Positions 35,383 to 44,474 of a stretch of 64,000 bases of DNA are shown piece by piece. Position numbers and translations under genes: made by a program. The notes under the pieces were generated by a model, which ran no database searches, was not told the DNA's origin, and saw only the letters and a program-made list of their open reading frames with translations. Source of the DNA: DASSJT01 sp963715025 (GTDB taxonomy: Bacteria; Actinomycetota; Actinomycetes; Actinomycetales; Dermatophilaceae); assembly GCA_963715025.1 (NCBI GenBank), contig CAVQQQ010000003.1:186001-250000 (forward strand). The letters run 5' to 3'. The number at the start of each line of letters is the position of its first letter. Position 1 is the first letter of the stretch.

Positions 35383-36828
35383 ATGAAAGGCGTAGCTCAC
35401 GTGGGCGATGTTGACGCCCTTCAGCACATCGACTCCCGACCATCGACGGATACCCTGCTGCCGGTCTTTGTCTGTGCCCTGACCGCATCGCTCTTCCTCC
35501 TTCGCCGGGGAATCCAGCCGGTGAGTGACCCGGATTCTTGGCTGCACTTGCGACTGGGCACCTTCCTGCTGGACGGCGGCCGCTTCGGATCGCCTGATCC
35601 GTGGGCTCCGGCCGCCACATCCGTGTACCAGCCGAATCAGTGGCTGCCTGAGATCGCTGGGGCATGGGTGTACTCGTGGGCCGGACTCCCGGGCATCGCC
35701 TTCATGCGATTCCTGGGCATCGTGATGATCTTCGCGGCGCTCCTGTGGCTGGCCCGCGCGGTTGCTGACCCTCTGCCGGCGACCATGGCCGCCATGGCCG
35801 CGTGGATTGCCGCCTACGGCTCTCTGGCCGAGAGGCCCCAGCTGATCAGCTTCATCCTCCTGGCCGTCGTGGTCCGCGCCTGGTGGACCACTCTGGGCGA
35901 TGGGCAGGCTCGGTGGTGGCTGGTGCCTCTGACCTGGGTCTGGGCTTGCTGCCACGGTCTGTGGATCGTGGGGGTGGCGTTTGGGGTCTTGGCGGTCATC
36001 GCGCGCATTGCCGACCACCCGAGCACGTGGCGCGCCTCTCTGAGACTGCTCTTGGTGCCACTGGGGAGCCTCGCTGCCGCGGCGCTAACGCCGCTCGGCC
36101 CGGCCCTCGCGCTGAACCCGTTCAGGGTCAATGCGGCGGTATCGAATTACGTCCAGGAATGGCAGCCCGCAACGGTGCGCAATCCGCTGCTGGCCATCTT
36201 CTTGGCCACGGCCCTCGCGGTGGTGGTCCTGTGGGCACGGGCCGGACGCACGCCGCCCAGCCGAATCCTCATCTTCGTGGCAGCCGTCCTCTGCGCCCTG
36301 TGGATGGCTCGGCTTATTGCGGTGGGCGCGATCCTCCTCGTTCCGCTCTTCGCGGAGGGGCTTCAAGGCCTTCGACGCAGGGCTCGAGGCGGCTGGAGTC
36401 ACCGGGAGCTTCGGATGTGGGGCCTCATGGCAATCGCGACGACGGTCGCCGCTGTTGCGCTGGCTCCCGTGGTGGCCGAGGAGCCGGCGAAAGTGCCAAC
36501 CGCCTTGGCCGCCCGACTCGACGCCATCCCAGCTGGGTCCACGATCCTCTCCGACCACGCGCTGAGCGGCTGGCTCATGTGGACTCATCCCGATCTCAAG
36601 GAGGCGTTCGACCTGCGTTCGGAGATCTATTCGGCTGAGTGGATTCGCAGGTACCAATCCGCTTTTGCGGTGCAGCCCGGATGGCAGACTTTCGTGTCCG
36701 ACACAGGCGCTCGATACGCCCTGCTCCCTCAGGACTCATCGCTGGGTCTGGCTCTGGGCGAGCGCCTCGCCTGGCATGACATTGCCGAGGCCCAGGGCTT
36801 CACCCTGTGGATGGCTCCGCAGTCATGA
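35383..36828 (+). CDS. Multi-pass membrane protein, glycosyltransferase-like (paralogue of 41906-43270)
   Basis: 481 residues from ATG 35383, with GAGGGGAG five bases upstream. About ten membrane helices; between helices 1 and 2 the loop reads PDSWLHLRLGTFLLDGGRF, where an acidic residue and Trp-His resemble the first extracellular loop of C-type glycosyltransferases. A C-terminal soluble part starts IPAGSTILSDHALSGWLMW. The same plan occurs in the gene at 41906-43270. I infer a lipid-sugar-using enzyme of cell-surface glycan synthesis, but the sugar is unknown. The 3' end overlaps the convergent GT87 gene by 29 bases. Confidence 0.7.
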   Translation: MKGVAHVGDVDALQHIDSRPSTDTLLPVFVCALTASLFLLRRGIQPVSDPDSWLHLRLGTFLLDGGRFGSPDPWAPAATSVYQPNQWLPEIAGAWVYSWAGLPGIAFMRFLGIVMIFAALLWLARAVADPLPATMAAMAAWIAAYGSLAERPQLISFILLAVVVRAWWTTLGDGQARWWLVPLTWVWACCHGLWIVGVAFGVLAVIARIADHPSTWRASLRLLLVPLGSLAAAALTPLGPALALNPFRVNAAVSNYVQEWQPATVRNPLLAIFLATALAVVVLWARAGRTPPSRILIFVAAVLCALWMARLIAVGAILLVPLFAEGLQGLRRRARGGWSHRELRMWGLMAIATTVAAVALAPVVAEEPAKVPTALAARLDAIPAGSTILSDHALSGWLMWTHPDLKEAFDLRSEIYSAEWIRRYQSAFAVQPGWQTFVSDTGARYALLPQDSSLGLALGERLAWHDIAEAQGFTLWMAPQS

Positions 36829-37669
36829 CCTCGACGGCGCGGCCTCTTTGGGGCACGTGGAGACGGCCCAGGGCGGTCAGGATCACCAAGGTCTGGGGAC
36901 CTGGCAGCGGCGACGCCAACACCATGGCCACCGGAATCGTCCATCGCCGATCAGACCGAGCGCCCCAGATCACCAGGGCAGTCGCACCCGCTGCTCGAAT
37001 CCACAGCGGCCCATAAGCACGGCCCACAGCGGGCGGAGGGGCAGTCCGCACGAAGTCCGCCCACTGAACCCACAAGCCCGGATTGGCCGCGGCCGAGACA
37101 CCGATCAGTAACGCCAGCAGGAGACCCCACTTCGCCAGGGGACGCCACTCACGTCGGGCTGCGAACCACAGCGGCCCCATGGTCGGGACCACTTTGGTGA
37201 GCGCTGGCAGGACCCACATCCCGGAGCGGCGCAGCCCGAGGGCGGCGACGACCGCGAGGAAGCCGTCCACATTGCCGATCGTGATCGCGCTGGGGAGGCA
37301 CAGGACGAAGACGAGTGGCCCCCACTTGCGGCCCATCGGCCACGTGAGCCAGGCCAGACAAGCCACCAACAGGCTCGACCAGACCGTGACGAAAGCCGGC
37401 CAGGGCAGGAGGGTGAGCGGCCAGATGACCTGCGCGAAAGCCGGCGAGTAGTTGAAGGCGTCCAGGGTGCCCGGCGCGTGTGTGTAGATGCCGTTTCGCC
37501 AGACCCCCCAGTAGGCGCGTGAGTCCCAGCCGACTTCGCCATGCAAGAGGGGCTGGACCAGCCAGTACCAGATCTCGATCGGTACGAGGCCGATCCAGAG
37601 CCCGTGACGGACGGCGTCCCACATGGTCAACCGTCGGCGGCCCGTCCGTTCGACCGCTACGTCGGTCAT
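36800..37669 (-). CDS. GT87-like (DUF2029) membrane glycosyltransferase, short, coupled to lpqB
   Basis: 289 residues, shorter than usual GT87 proteins (about 400). Helices include IGLVPIEIWYWLVQPLL; the first loop GEVGWDSRAYW contains an acidic Asp as in the GT-C group. Then NYSPAFAQVIWPLTLLPW, the family motif LPSAITIGNVDGFLAVVAAL, and near the end VAMVLASPLPGPQTLVIL. These enzymes transfer mannose from polyprenyl-phosphate-mannose. ATG 37669 overlaps the lpqB stop by four bases, so the gene is the last member of mtrA-mtrB-lpqB. It is the closest relative of the pseudogene at 49950-50455. Confidence 0.82.
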   Translation of the reverse strand: MTDVAVERTGRRRLTMWDAVRHGLWIGLVPIEIWYWLVQPLLHGEVGWDSRAYWGVWRNGIYTHAPGTLDAFNYSPAFAQVIWPLTLLPWPAFVTVWSSLLVACLAWLTWPMGRKWGPLVFVLCLPSAITIGNVDGFLAVVAALGLRRSGMWVLPALTKVVPTMGPLWFAARREWRPLAKWGLLLALLIGVSAAANPGLWVQWADFVRTAPPPAVGRAYGPLWIRAAGATALVIWGARSDRRWTIPVAMVLASPLPGPQTLVILTALGRLHVPQRGRAVEVMTAEPSTG

Positions 37670-39459
37670 GTTCCCGCCACGACAAGATCGAGTCCCTTGC
37701 CGAGCTCGATCCACCTCCGCCCCGCCCGTACGACGATTGAGCCCCTGTCTGTGGTCACCACCAGGCCACGCGGGCCGCCGGTCGTGGTCAGGGCAACGGC
37801 ACCCGCCACGGGGTCGAGCGACTCGTCCATCGGTCCCCCGAGCGGCACGATGTACGGCTTCACGGGCTCCTTGGGACTCACCCGTCCCAGGATCGCGACG
37901 GTCACGGCATCCACCCACACCACGTCACGGGCCAAGGTCAGGGTGCCCCCGACGCGCAGATGGCCGCTCAGCCGCTCGGGGATGCCGTTGGGCGCGCGCA
38001 CGATGCCCGAGATCTCCACGCGGGGATCCGTTCCGTTCGGCTTGGTCGACAGCACCGCGATCCGCTGGCCGTCGGCAGAGACCCTCAGCGACACCACCAC
38101 CCGGCCCCGGAGCCACTCGGCGGGGACAGGACGCGGGGCGCTGTTCTTGGCGTCTGACGGGTCGGCCGCGGCGTTGACCGCCCACACTCGGATGGCCGCG
38201 CTGCGGCCCGTGCCTACGCCCCCAACCCAGAGCATGTCGTGACGGTCGTATGCCGGCCGGCTCAGCCCACCGGCAAAGGCTGGCACTGCGATCCGATCGG
38301 CGCGACGCCAGCGCGACAACTGCGTGCGGTCAGCGCTGACGGCAGCGACCTCCAGGCCGGTGAGCGACTGGGCCAGGCCCAGCCAGCTTCCCGTGAGCAC
38401 CGGGTAGCTTGTCGCGGTGCCCGTCGGCCCTCCGGTTGCGGGATCCAGGAGGGCCGAGGACTCGATCGTGATGACGCGCCCATTGCTCCGGCGCATGAGC
38501 GGCTTCGCATGCTCTGGCTCTGCGATGGTCGGGAACCCCAGGTCCTCGACGGTTGCCGGCGACTGCGAGAACCCAGGCATCAGCTCTGCTCCCTCGACCG
38601 TGAGCGCGACTCTCTGCACCTCGGGCGCCTGCGTGAGTGTCGCAACGAACTGAGCCCAGATGTTCTGCCTGGTCGCTGGCTCGGAGTCGAGCTGGGATGT
38701 GGTCAGGTCAACCCCGGCGACGCCGCCCTGCACCGGGACTGCGTCCACCGTCAGGCGGGCGCCGCTAGGGATTGCCGATTTGGCCGCCCCTTCGAGGTAG
38801 TCCGGCACCGGCTCGAGCTGGGCCCGGGCCAGCCGGGTGGCAAGGCGATCGAGTGCGAACCATCTGACGTCCGGAACGAGGCGCCGGTTGCCTGTAGTCG
38901 AGAGGTAGTAGACGTCATATGGCCGGTACAGCCGCTGCAGATCGGCCGCGCTCAGCCATCGCCCGAAGTCCTCGTTGAGCGTGTTGATGCGCCACTGCCC
39001 CTGCTCCTGCACCATCCGCATCGTCGTGTCGACAACCGCGCCCGGAGGCAGCTGCGTGTAGTGACCGCTGGAGTCGATGGTGGCGACGGCCTCAGCCTGG
39101 AGGCGCACCGTGGTGTCGTCGACCAAGGTCGTCGTCAGGGCGCCGAAGTCGGAGAAGACGATGATTTCGGCGTCGGGTCGCCACGTCTTCTGAGGACCGC
39201 CACCGAGGAACAGCCGGGCGTTGGTGTAGTCGCCATCACTCGCCGCGCCAGCCCGCACGAACCCCCGGACGATCTGCTCCTGCGTCATGCCATTTGCCGG
39301 CCCTGGGTAGAGCACCCGCCCCGCTGGTGGGCCCCCGGCGTCGACCCGCAGGCCGGGTTGGACCGACGACTCTGCGGCCAGGCCACCGCAGCCCGTGACC
39401 ACCACCGTCGCCGCCGTCACGGCGGCCCAGAAGCGGGGTCGGCGCATCCCCTGGTTCAC
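37666..39459 (-). CDS. lpqB: LpqB lipoprotein, MtrAB accessory
   Basis: 597 residues. Signal peptide with lipobox VVTGC (Cys near residue 24). The GerMN-type domain lies around 50-250 and a beta-propeller-like C-terminal region around 290-590, typical of LpqB. Characteristic stretches include GMTQEQIVRGFVRAGAASDGDYTNARLFL and WRINTLNEDFGRWLSAADLQRLYRPYDVYYL. In mycobacteria LpqB binds the sensor MtrB outside the membrane and tunes MtrA signalling on cell division and envelope genes. GTG 39459 overlaps the mtrB stop by four bases. Confidence 0.95.
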   Translation of the reverse strand: MNQGMRRPRFWAAVTAATVVVTGCGGLAAESSVQPGLRVDAGGPPAGRVLYPGPANGMTQEQIVRGFVRAGAASDGDYTNARLFLGGGPQKTWRPDAEIIVFSDFGALTTTLVDDTTVRLQAEAVATIDSSGHYTQLPPGAVVDTTMRMVQEQGQWRINTLNEDFGRWLSAADLQRLYRPYDVYYLSTTGNRRLVPDVRWFALDRLATRLARAQLEPVPDYLEGAAKSAIPSGARLTVDAVPVQGGVAGVDLTTSQLDSEPATRQNIWAQFVATLTQAPEVQRVALTVEGAELMPGFSQSPATVEDLGFPTIAEPEHAKPLMRRSNGRVITIESSALLDPATGGPTGTATSYPVLTGSWLGLAQSLTGLEVAAVSADRTQLSRWRRADRIAVPAFAGGLSRPAYDRHDMLWVGGVGTGRSAAIRVWAVNAAADPSDAKNSAPRPVPAEWLRGRVVVSLRVSADGQRIAVLSTKPNGTDPRVEISGIVRAPNGIPERLSGHLRVGGTLTLARDVVWVDAVTVAILGRVSPKEPVKPYIVPLGGPMDESLDPVAGAVALTTTGGPRGLVVTTDRGSIVVRAGRRWIELGKGLDLVVAGT

Positions 39460-41132
39460 GGCCGACCCGCCTCCGGCGTCAGCGGCAAGGGCGCGACGTC
39501 GATGGGCTCGTCCGGTCGCTTGGGGAGCGTGAGGCGGAACCGCGATCCGACTCCCGGCTGGCCCCACGCCTGGAGCCAGCCATGGTGAAGTCGGGCGTCC
39601 TCGAGCGCGATCGCGAGTCCCAGGCCGGTGCCGCCGGTGCTGCGTGCCCGGGCGGGGTCGGCTCGCCAGAACCGGTTGAACACCAGCGACGCCTCGCCAG
39701 GGCGCAGGCCGACGCCTTGGTCGCGCACCAGGATGGCGACGGCGCCGTCGTTCTGGGCCACGTGGATGTCGACCGGGCGCCCCTCGCTGTGCTCGATGGC
39801 GTTGACGACGAGGTTCCGGAGGATGCGCTCGACCCGACGCGGGTCGATGTCCGCGACGCAGGCCCGGTTCGGCGCATGGATGGTGAGCACCGTCCGCTTG
39901 CTGTCCGCCAAAGCGTGCGCCGACTCCACGACCCGCGCAGCGGTGTCGCGCAGGTCGATGGCCTCGACATCGAGAACTGCTGCGCCGGCATCGAACCGGC
40001 TGATCTCCAGCAGGTCGGAGAGCAGCTCCTCGAAGCGGTCGAGCTCGTTGTGCAGCAGCTCGGCCGAGCGCGACACGGTGGGATCGAAGCCATCGCGCGC
40101 GTCGAAGATCAGGTCGCCAGCCATGCGGATCGTCGTCAGGGGCGTGCGGAGCTCATGGGACACGTCCGAGACGAACCGCTGCTGAACCCGTGACAGGCCC
40201 TCCAGCTGGCGGATCTGGGTCTGGAGGTTGTCGGCCATGTCGTTGAACGACCGTGCGAGCAGGGCCAGGTCGTCCTCGCCGCGCGAGGACATGCGCTCGT
40301 TGAGCTGGCCGGAGGCCAGGCGCCTCGCGACAACGGCGGCACGGCGGACCGGGTGCACCACCTGACGCGTCACCATCCACGCCACCGCACCCACGAGAAG
40401 CACCAGCGCGAACCCGCCCACCGCGAAAGAGCGGGTGATCAGCCCGAGCGTCTGCTCCTCCCGCTGCATGGGGTAGACGAAGTAGAGGTCGTAGGGACCC
40501 GCCAGCGGCACCTGCACCTGCGACCCGACGATCACGGCGGGGACCACACCGCCGCCCGGGCCAAGGTCGACGGACGTCACTTTCGTCTGCTGGCGCGCGG
40601 GGTCTGCGCTGACGGCGCTGGCGAGGTCTTCGGGGATCGCAGCCGGCCCGATCCGCCCTGAGGACACGTTCGCCAGGACCGTCGGGCTGGTGTTGCTGCG
40701 CGAACGGGTCAGGATGACGAACCGGCTCTCGTCACCGGCGGGAGGGGCTGCCTTCATCGCGGTGGTATAGGCGTCCACGCTGAGCTTCCCGGCGTCGCTG
40801 GCCGGCAGCGAGTCGAACGTCGTCTGAGCGGCCTTCGTGAGGTCCAGGGCCTCAGCCTGGGCCCGGGCAACGCGGTCCTCGACGAGCCCGTTGGAGATCT
40901 CGCGGAACAGGTAGGCGCCCAGCAGGCTCACCACCAGAAGGCCCAGCAGCATGGTCGTCGTCACCACGCGGAACTGCAGCGACGTCCGCCAGCGCCGCAC
41001 CAGCCCGGACGCCGCGGACACCGCGAGATCCCGGACCCGCTGCATCCAGGCAGGCACGTGCCGGGCTGCCTCTGAGCCCTTGTCGCGGAGTACCGCCGCG
41101 GGCCTGCGCAGCGGCCTCGCGGAGTCAGCCAT
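39456..41132 (-). CDS. mtrB: MtrB sensor histidine kinase
   Basis: 558 residues. First membrane helix in RWRTSLQFRVVTTTMLLGLLVVSLLGAYLF, an extracytoplasmic sensor domain to about 230, second helix AVGGFALVLLVGAVAWMVT, HAMP with VVHPVRRAAVVARRLASG, then HisKA with RFVSDVSHELRTPLTTI (His near 326). The ATP lid shows NLVVNAIEHSEGRPVD, RDQGVGLRPGEASLVFNRFWR and STGGTGLGLAIALEDA, all intact. Its partner is MtrA. The gene follows mtrA with three bases between and overlaps lpqB by four. Confidence 0.97.
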   Translation of the reverse strand: MADSARPLRRPAAVLRDKGSEAARHVPAWMQRVRDLAVSAASGLVRRWRTSLQFRVVTTTMLLGLLVVSLLGAYLFREISNGLVEDRVARAQAEALDLTKAAQTTFDSLPASDAGKLSVDAYTTAMKAAPPAGDESRFVILTRSRSNTSPTVLANVSSGRIGPAAIPEDLASAVSADPARQQTKVTSVDLGPGGGVVPAVIVGSQVQVPLAGPYDLYFVYPMQREEQTLGLITRSFAVGGFALVLLVGAVAWMVTRQVVHPVRRAAVVARRLASGQLNERMSSRGEDDLALLARSFNDMADNLQTQIRQLEGLSRVQQRFVSDVSHELRTPLTTIRMAGDLIFDARDGFDPTVSRSAELLHNELDRFEELLSDLLEISRFDAGAAVLDVEAIDLRDTAARVVESAHALADSKRTVLTIHAPNRACVADIDPRRVERILRNLVVNAIEHSEGRPVDIHVAQNDGAVAILVRDQGVGLRPGEASLVFNRFWRADPARARSTGGTGLGLAIALEDARLHHGWLQAWGQPGVGSRFRLTLPKRPDEPIDVAPLPLTPEAGRP

Positions 41133-41135
41133 GGC

Positions 41136-41813
41136 CTAGCCCGGACCCGCCTTGTAGCCCACTCCGCGCACCGTCACGACGATCTCGGGGTGCTCGGGGT
41201 CCCTCTCGATCTTCGAGCGCAGCCGCTGTACGTGCACGTTGACCAGACGGGTGTCCCCGGCGTGCCGGTAGCCCCACACCTGCTCCAGCAGGACCTCTCG
41301 GGTGAACACCTGCCAGGGCTTCCGCGCAAGCGCCACCAAGAGGTCGAACTCCAGGGGCGTCAGCGAGAGGGCCTTGCCGTCCCGCTTGACCGAGTGGCCG
41401 GCCACGTCGATGACGAGGTCGCCGATATCCAGCCGCTCGGGCTCAGGCTCGTCGCCGCGGCGCAGGCGCGCGCGGATCCGGGCGATCAGCTCCTGCGGCT
41501 TGAACGGCTTCACGATGTAGTCGTCGGCACCGGACTCCAGGCCCACGACGACGTCGACCGTGTCGGTGCGGGCGGTGAGCATCACGATCGGGACGCCGGA
41601 CTCGGACCGGATCCGACGGCATACCTCCATGCCGTCCAGCCCCGGAAGCATCACGTCCAGAAGGACAAGGTCGGGGCGGACATCGCGCATCGCCGGCACC
41701 GCAGAGGGGCCGTCGGCCACGTGCGTGACCTCGAGTCCCTCGTTGCGCAGGACGATGCCCAGCATCTCGGCGAGTGCGAGGTCGTCATCGACGACAAGTA
41801 CGCGGCCCTTCAC
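41136..41813 (-). CDS. mtrA: MtrA response regulator
   Basis: 225 residues. Receiver: VVDDD near 7-11, phospho-acceptor Asp about 53 in LVLLDVMLPGLDG, Thr in VMLTART, Lys in DDYIVKPFKPQEL. The OmpR/PhoB winged helix begins about 130 with HSVKRDGKALSLTPLEFDLLVALA and ends RSKIERDPEHPEIVVTVRGVGYKAG. MtrA is an essential actinobacterial regulator of division and wall genes. The start is GTG 41813. In mycobacteria tmk and sahH come next; here a glycan gene cluster does. Confidence 0.97.
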   Translation of the reverse strand: MKGRVLVVDDDLALAEMLGIVLRNEGLEVTHVADGPSAVPAMRDVRPDLVLLDVMLPGLDGMEVCRRIRSESGVPIVMLTARTDTVDVVVGLESGADDYIVKPFKPQELIARIRARLRRGDEPEPERLDIGDLVIDVAGHSVKRDGKALSLTPLEFDLLVALARKPWQVFTREVLLEQVWGYRHAGDTRLVNVHVQRLRSKIERDPEHPEIVVTVRGVGYKAGPG

Positions 41814-41905
41814 CGGAATGGAATCCTTTCCCCAATCGTGACCTTCCGCGGAGCATCATCACACATTCGGGTGCGAACACCGCCAATACGGCGGCTCGGA
41901 TGCGC

Positions 41906-43270
41906 TCACGGCACGCGCTCATACACTTGCCACCCACCGGACTCGCTGACCTGCCTGAACCTGCCGTCCGCGAGCACGAGCCGCGATGCCGGCTCGCGAG
42001 CCCTTGCCACCACGAGGTCAGCGTGATTGAGGGCAGCGCGGCCACCCGGCCGGCCGGCGACGAAATCCAGGTATGCCGTTTGGTCGCCTTTCGAGAAGGC
42101 GTCGAGCGGGTTTCCGGCCCAGATGGTTCCTCCGGCAGCGGCGATGGCCTCGACCAGTGGCTCCTCGGCCAGGACGACTCCGCTCCCCGCCTCGCGGACC
42201 ACAGCCCGGACAACTGAAGCGTTTCCGCCCAAGAGGAGCTCGCCGCGGGTGAACGCGGCGACCGCCCCGAGGACCGTGGCGATGACAACCACAACCGCCG
42301 CGCCGCGCGCAGGCACCTTCGGCCCTCGGTCTGCGGTCGCACCGGCCCAGGCCCCGGCTGCCGGCGCCGCGATGAACAGGAGCAGCCAGAAACCGGTGCG
42401 CGCTGAGACGGCGGTGCCGATGCCGAGGCCCGCCACAGCGACGTACTCCCAGACCGGCCTCGGGCGCCGGAAGTACAGATAGGCGAGGGCCGCCATAGCG
42501 GTGAGGAACAGGACGTCCAGAGGCGAATGGACGGACAGCGGTGTCCACATCTGCTCGCCTCTCTCTGCCGCAGCATTGGTGAACACCCCGCGGATGTACC
42601 GGGGGTAGTGAAGGCCCGCCGATGTCGTCGTCAGGGCAAGCCCGGCGGCAGCCATGAGGATGATCGACGACCTGGGCCGCCGCCTGAGTCGGCCGAAGAG
42701 GAGGTAGCAGACCGCGAGGGCGAGGCCGACGAGGACGGTGCCGTGGAGGTTCGCCCACAGAGCGAGAATCGGGACGACGAGCCAGATCCGCCCCGAGGGA
42801 GTCTCGTGGTCCTTCCTCAGCACGAGCAGGAGCGCGGCAAACAGAGCCGGGGAGAAGACCTGGATCCGCATGATGAAGAAGGCCGCAAGCCCGGCAACGA
42901 GCACGGCGATGAGCGTCACGGCCGTCGACGGATCCGAGGCGCCCGCTCTGCGCATATCCACCGCCAGAAGGCACAGGGTCGCTGCCACGGAGACGACGAG
43001 CGCACCCAGCAGGGCACCATCGCCCAATCGCCCGAGCAGGGCCAGGAGGACTTCGCCCAGAACGAAGGGGTTGCGCCATTCGCCGGTGGGCGCCGCGGCA
43101 AAGGGAAGTCCTGCAGGGACGTTCCCCGTGCGCACGATGTGGTCGCCGAGCGCCACTGCCCACAGCAGGTCGGCGCCGAGCACACCGAGGACTGCGACGA
43201 GGATGGTCGCGACCGCCACCACGCACGCCGTCCACGCCCACGACTCGGCCTCAGGCGACGGCGCTCCCAT
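41906..43270 (-). CDS. Multi-pass membrane protein, glycosyltransferase-like (paralogue of 35383-36828)
   Basis: 454 residues with about ten membrane helices. After helix 1 the loop reads LGADLLWAVALGDHIVRTGNVP, the same arrangement as the paralogue (acidic, Trp, Gly-Asp). The end is a soluble domain with GSGVVLAEEPLVEAIAAAGG. I cannot name the reaction. It is the first gene downstream of the mtrA start on the minus strand and is separated from mtrA by about 90 bases. Its stop region is followed by nothing obvious; the start overlaps the GT87 gene upstream by 20 bases, which suggests one transcript. Confidence 0.72.
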   Translation of the reverse strand: MGAPSPEAESWAWTACVVAVATILVAVLGVLGADLLWAVALGDHIVRTGNVPAGLPFAAAPTGEWRNPFVLGEVLLALLGRLGDGALLGALVVSVAATLCLLAVDMRRAGASDPSTAVTLIAVLVAGLAAFFIMRIQVFSPALFAALLLVLRKDHETPSGRIWLVVPILALWANLHGTVLVGLALAVCYLLFGRLRRRPRSSIILMAAAGLALTTTSAGLHYPRYIRGVFTNAAAERGEQMWTPLSVHSPLDVLFLTAMAALAYLYFRRPRPVWEYVAVAGLGIGTAVSARTGFWLLLFIAAPAAGAWAGATADRGPKVPARGAAVVVVIATVLGAVAAFTRGELLLGGNASVVRAVVREAGSGVVLAEEPLVEAIAAAGGTIWAGNPLDAFSKGDQTAYLDFVAGRPGGRAALNHADLVVARAREPASRLVLADGRFRQVSESGGWQVYERVP

Positions 43271-44474
43271 CGCGCCCCACCTCCCCTATCGACAGCATGC
43301 GCCACCACAGGACTGCTATCGGAATGGCCACCCAGGGAGCGTCCAACACACCAATGGATTCCCCCACCCTGGCCACGACTGCATGCAGGGCGGGCGCGAG
43401 CCACGCCAGCACGAAGGCGAAGGCGACGGACACGCGCACCCGCCGGGTCATCCACCGGTTCTCAAGGAGCACGAGGACCACCGGGATGAACAACACGGCG
43501 TCGTACAGCACCAGGTGGGGGGACGCAGCGACCGTGGTTGCCAGAGCCGCAGGCAGCAAGGCGGACTGGCTGTGGCCGCGCCTGCCCGCCCACAGGACGA
43601 AGACCACTCCCATGACCCCCGCAAGGACGTAGCCGACGACCGAAGCCGTACCTGTCCCGAGGGGTGACGTGAGGGCTGTTGCCAACGCGGGGAAGCTCGC
43701 CATCTTCCAGCTTTGCCCGACGGTGACCTCGTGCGCGTAGAGCGGGCTACGGATCGCATCGAGCCACGCCGACATCCCGTCCCAGCCGACGAGTGCGACA
43801 CCGCCCAGGATGATGAGTGCTCCCGTCACGGCGAAGGCTGCGAGTGCTCGCCAGCGTCGCTGGGCCAGAAACACGACGGGCACGAGAACCACCAGCTGTG
43901 GCTTGATCAGACCGAGCGCGAACACCGCTCCAGCGGTGGCATCCCGGTTGCGCGCGATTAGGTGCATCCCTGCCATCCAGACCGCAAGCGACAGCGCGGA
44001 ATCCTGCCCGCCGCCCAAGAGCTCGAACACCGGGTAGGAGGCGGCGATGACCAGGATGATGAGACGGCGCTCGGTGGCCCAGAGGGTCGCGCAGAACTCC
44101 CCCATGCGACTGACGCAGGCAGACAGGACGCCGAGAGAGATGGCCGTCCACACGACTGCGCTCGCGGCGTAGGGCAGAAGCGCGAGAGGCGCGTAGAGGC
44201 CCGCGACGAACGGTGGCGACACGAACCAGGCCAGGTGGCCTCGAGTCCCCGCCAGCTGGCTCTGGACTTCCCATTGCGCTTGCGGGGAGTAAAGCACGGC
44301 GGCGAGGCCGTCAAGGACCATTCGGCCCGCAGTCCAGTGCGCGAGGTAGTCAGGAAGGGCTACCCCGAATCTGGCCGGATTCACGAGCCGCAGAACGGTG
44401 GAACTTCCGAGGGCGAAAAAGCTCCCCAGGGCGAAGATCGTCGAATAGTTGCGTACCCGTTCGCGGCTCAGCAC
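43251..44474 (-). CDS. GT87-like (DUF2029) polyprenyl-phosphate-mannose glycosyltransferase
   Basis: 407 residues, full length for the family. Helices are spaced through the protein; the first extracellular loop has YLAHWTAGRMVLDGLAAVLYSPQAQWEVQ, which carries the acidic motif. LAWFVSPPFVAGLYAPLALLPYAAS, VFELLGGGQDSALSLAVWMAG and LIKPQLVVLVPVVFL are GT87 hallmarks, and SPHLVLYDAVLFIPVV closes the protein. These enzymes add mannose (or arabinose-like) units to lipid-linked glycans outside the membrane. The start overlaps the acyltransferase gene by seven bases. Confidence 0.87.
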   Translation of the reverse strand: MLSRERVRNYSTIFALGSFFALGSSTVLRLVNPARFGVALPDYLAHWTAGRMVLDGLAAVLYSPQAQWEVQSQLAGTRGHLAWFVSPPFVAGLYAPLALLPYAASAVVWTAISLGVLSACVSRMGEFCATLWATERRLIILVIAASYPVFELLGGGQDSALSLAVWMAGMHLIARNRDATAGAVFALGLIKPQLVVLVPVVFLAQRRWRALAAFAVTGALIILGGVALVGWDGMSAWLDAIRSPLYAHEVTVGQSWKMASFPALATALTSPLGTGTASVVGYVLAGVMGVVFVLWAGRRGHSQSALLPAALATTVAASPHLVLYDAVLFIPVVLVLLENRWMTRRVRVSVAFAFVLAWLAPALHAVVARVGESIGVLDAPWVAIPIAVLWWRMLSIGEVGRDGSAVA

